From positions 1-5,863 of the forward strand of contig DAOUVG010000113.1 in the NCBI GenBank assembly GCA_030667735.1: a stretch of 5,863 nucleotides of DNA, read 5' to 3'. Every line of letters starts with the position of its first letter. Positions within the stretch are counted from its first letter, which is position 1. Shown here piece by piece: positions 5,645 to 5,863 of this stretch. The notes under the pieces were generated by a model, which saw only the letters and a program-made list of their open reading frames with translations, was not told where the DNA came from and did not search any database. Source of the DNA: Dehalococcoidales bacterium (GTDB lineage: Bacteria; Chloroflexota; Dehalococcoidia; Dehalococcoidales; Fen-1064). A program made the translations under genes and the position numbers.

Positions 5645-5679
5645 ATTATACTATACTATACGGGACGGTGAGAATACAA
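5645..5679 (-). promoter_or_regulatory. Promoter of the rpsF-ssb-rpsR-rpmH-... operon
   Basis: The minus strand reads TATAGTATAGTATAAT from 5660 to 5645, three overlapping -10-like hexamers 5 nt apart (5660-5655, 5655-5650, 5650-5645). A TTGTAT at 5679-5674 lies 18 nt from the middle one, giving the best -35/-10 pair. The perfect TATAAT lacks a good -35 at 17 nt. Predicted starts fall at about 5638-5643, leaving a short leader before the rpsF GTG. Confidence 0.65.
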
Positions 5680-5703
5680 GTGTCGGGATTCGGTGGTTTT
5701 GGG

Positions 5704-5732
5704 TTGACAGCAATATACCGTCCTGATACACT
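5704..5732 (+). promoter_or_regulatory. Strong promoter for tRNA-Asp
   Basis: A perfect TTGACA (5704-5709) and TACACT (5727-5732) are spaced by exactly 17 nt, and TGA directly before the -10 gives an extended TGn element. The predicted start near 5739 leaves about 48 nt of leader before the tRNA. A second TATACT at 5768-5773 lacks a -35 at proper distance. Confidence 0.8.
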
Positions 5733-5786
5733 TTTGCTAGGTAGAATTCTATTTTGTACTTTTAATATATACTTCCGCACTTGAAT

Positions 5787-5863
5787 GGCCCCGTAGTGTA
5801 GCGGTCTAACATGCCACCCTGTCACGGTGGAGATCGGGGGTTCGAATCCCCCCGGGGTCGCCA
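5787..5863 (+). tRNA. tRNA-Asp (anticodon GTC)
   Basis: This is a complete 77-nt tRNA with encoded CCA ending at the last base of the window. The acceptor stem pairs GGCCCCG with CGGGGTC (one G-T pair), with discriminator G. The D stem is GTGT/ACAT. The anticodon stem is CCACC/GGTGG around the loop CTGTCAC, giving anticodon GTC (Asp). The variable loop AGATC has five bases, and the T arm is GGGGG-TTCGAAT-CCCCC. Discriminator G73 and the GTC anticodon are standard identity features for aspartate. Confidence 0.98.

Noticed and set aside
5754..5773. Second tRNA-Asp promoter, TTGTAC with TATACT
   Set aside because: The spacing is only 8 nt, incompatible with a sigma-70 type promoter. The 17-nt-spaced pair at 5704-5732 is far better.
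1..5863. CRISPR array, insertion sequence, phage or DnaA-box cluster
   Set aside because: No direct repeat with spacers, transposase, integrase, terminal inverted repeat or TTATCCACA-like box was seen on either strand.

Overview
The window looks like chromosomal core DNA from a GC-moderate (by eye about 53-57% G+C) bacterium that is neither enteric nor a typical Bacillus. The best guess is Chloroflexota, perhaps Dehalococcoidia-like. This is an inference from three things: a T-box-controlled ileS encoding an actinobacterial/Chloroflexi-like IleRS with GIHH in place of HIGH, a short YidC without the large periplasmic domain, and frequent GTG/TTG starts. No 16S gene or database search supports it here.

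Layout, read right to left on the minus strand. A promoter at about 5645-5679 should drive one long co-directional run: rpsF (S6), ssb, rpsR (S18), rpmH (L34), rnpA (RNase P protein), yidD, a PQQ-type beta-propeller lipoprotein, yidC and jag/khpB. Most gaps are 10-60 nt. One pair (yidC/jag) overlaps by 113 nt, and the largest gap (165 nt) precedes the lipoprotein gene. After jag comes a separate unit: a weak promoter, a complete T-box riboswitch with an AUC (Ile) specifier, antiterminator and terminator, then the first 115 codons of ileS, cut by the left window edge. On the plus strand at the right edge, a strong promoter drives a complete tRNA-Asp(GTC) with encoded CCA, divergent from the rpsF operon.

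How the genes fit together. Two clusters that are often separate near bacterial origins (rpsF-ssb-rpsR and rpmH-rnpA-yidD-yidC-jag) are joined here into one run. It links ribosome proteins, replication (SSB), tRNA maturation (RNase P) and membrane protein insertion (YidD, YidC, Jag). The lipoprotein sits where it would be co-expressed with YidC, which suggests but does not prove an extracytoplasmic role in membrane or secreted protein biogenesis. No dnaA, DnaA box, mobile element, CRISPR or phage sequence was seen.

I see no wholly new system. The items most worth a second look are the long yidC/jag coding overlap, the propeller lipoprotein embedded in the YidC operon, the GIHH active-site signature of IleRS, a perfect 9-bp hairpin between rpsF and ssb, and the arginine/serine/glycine extension of S18.
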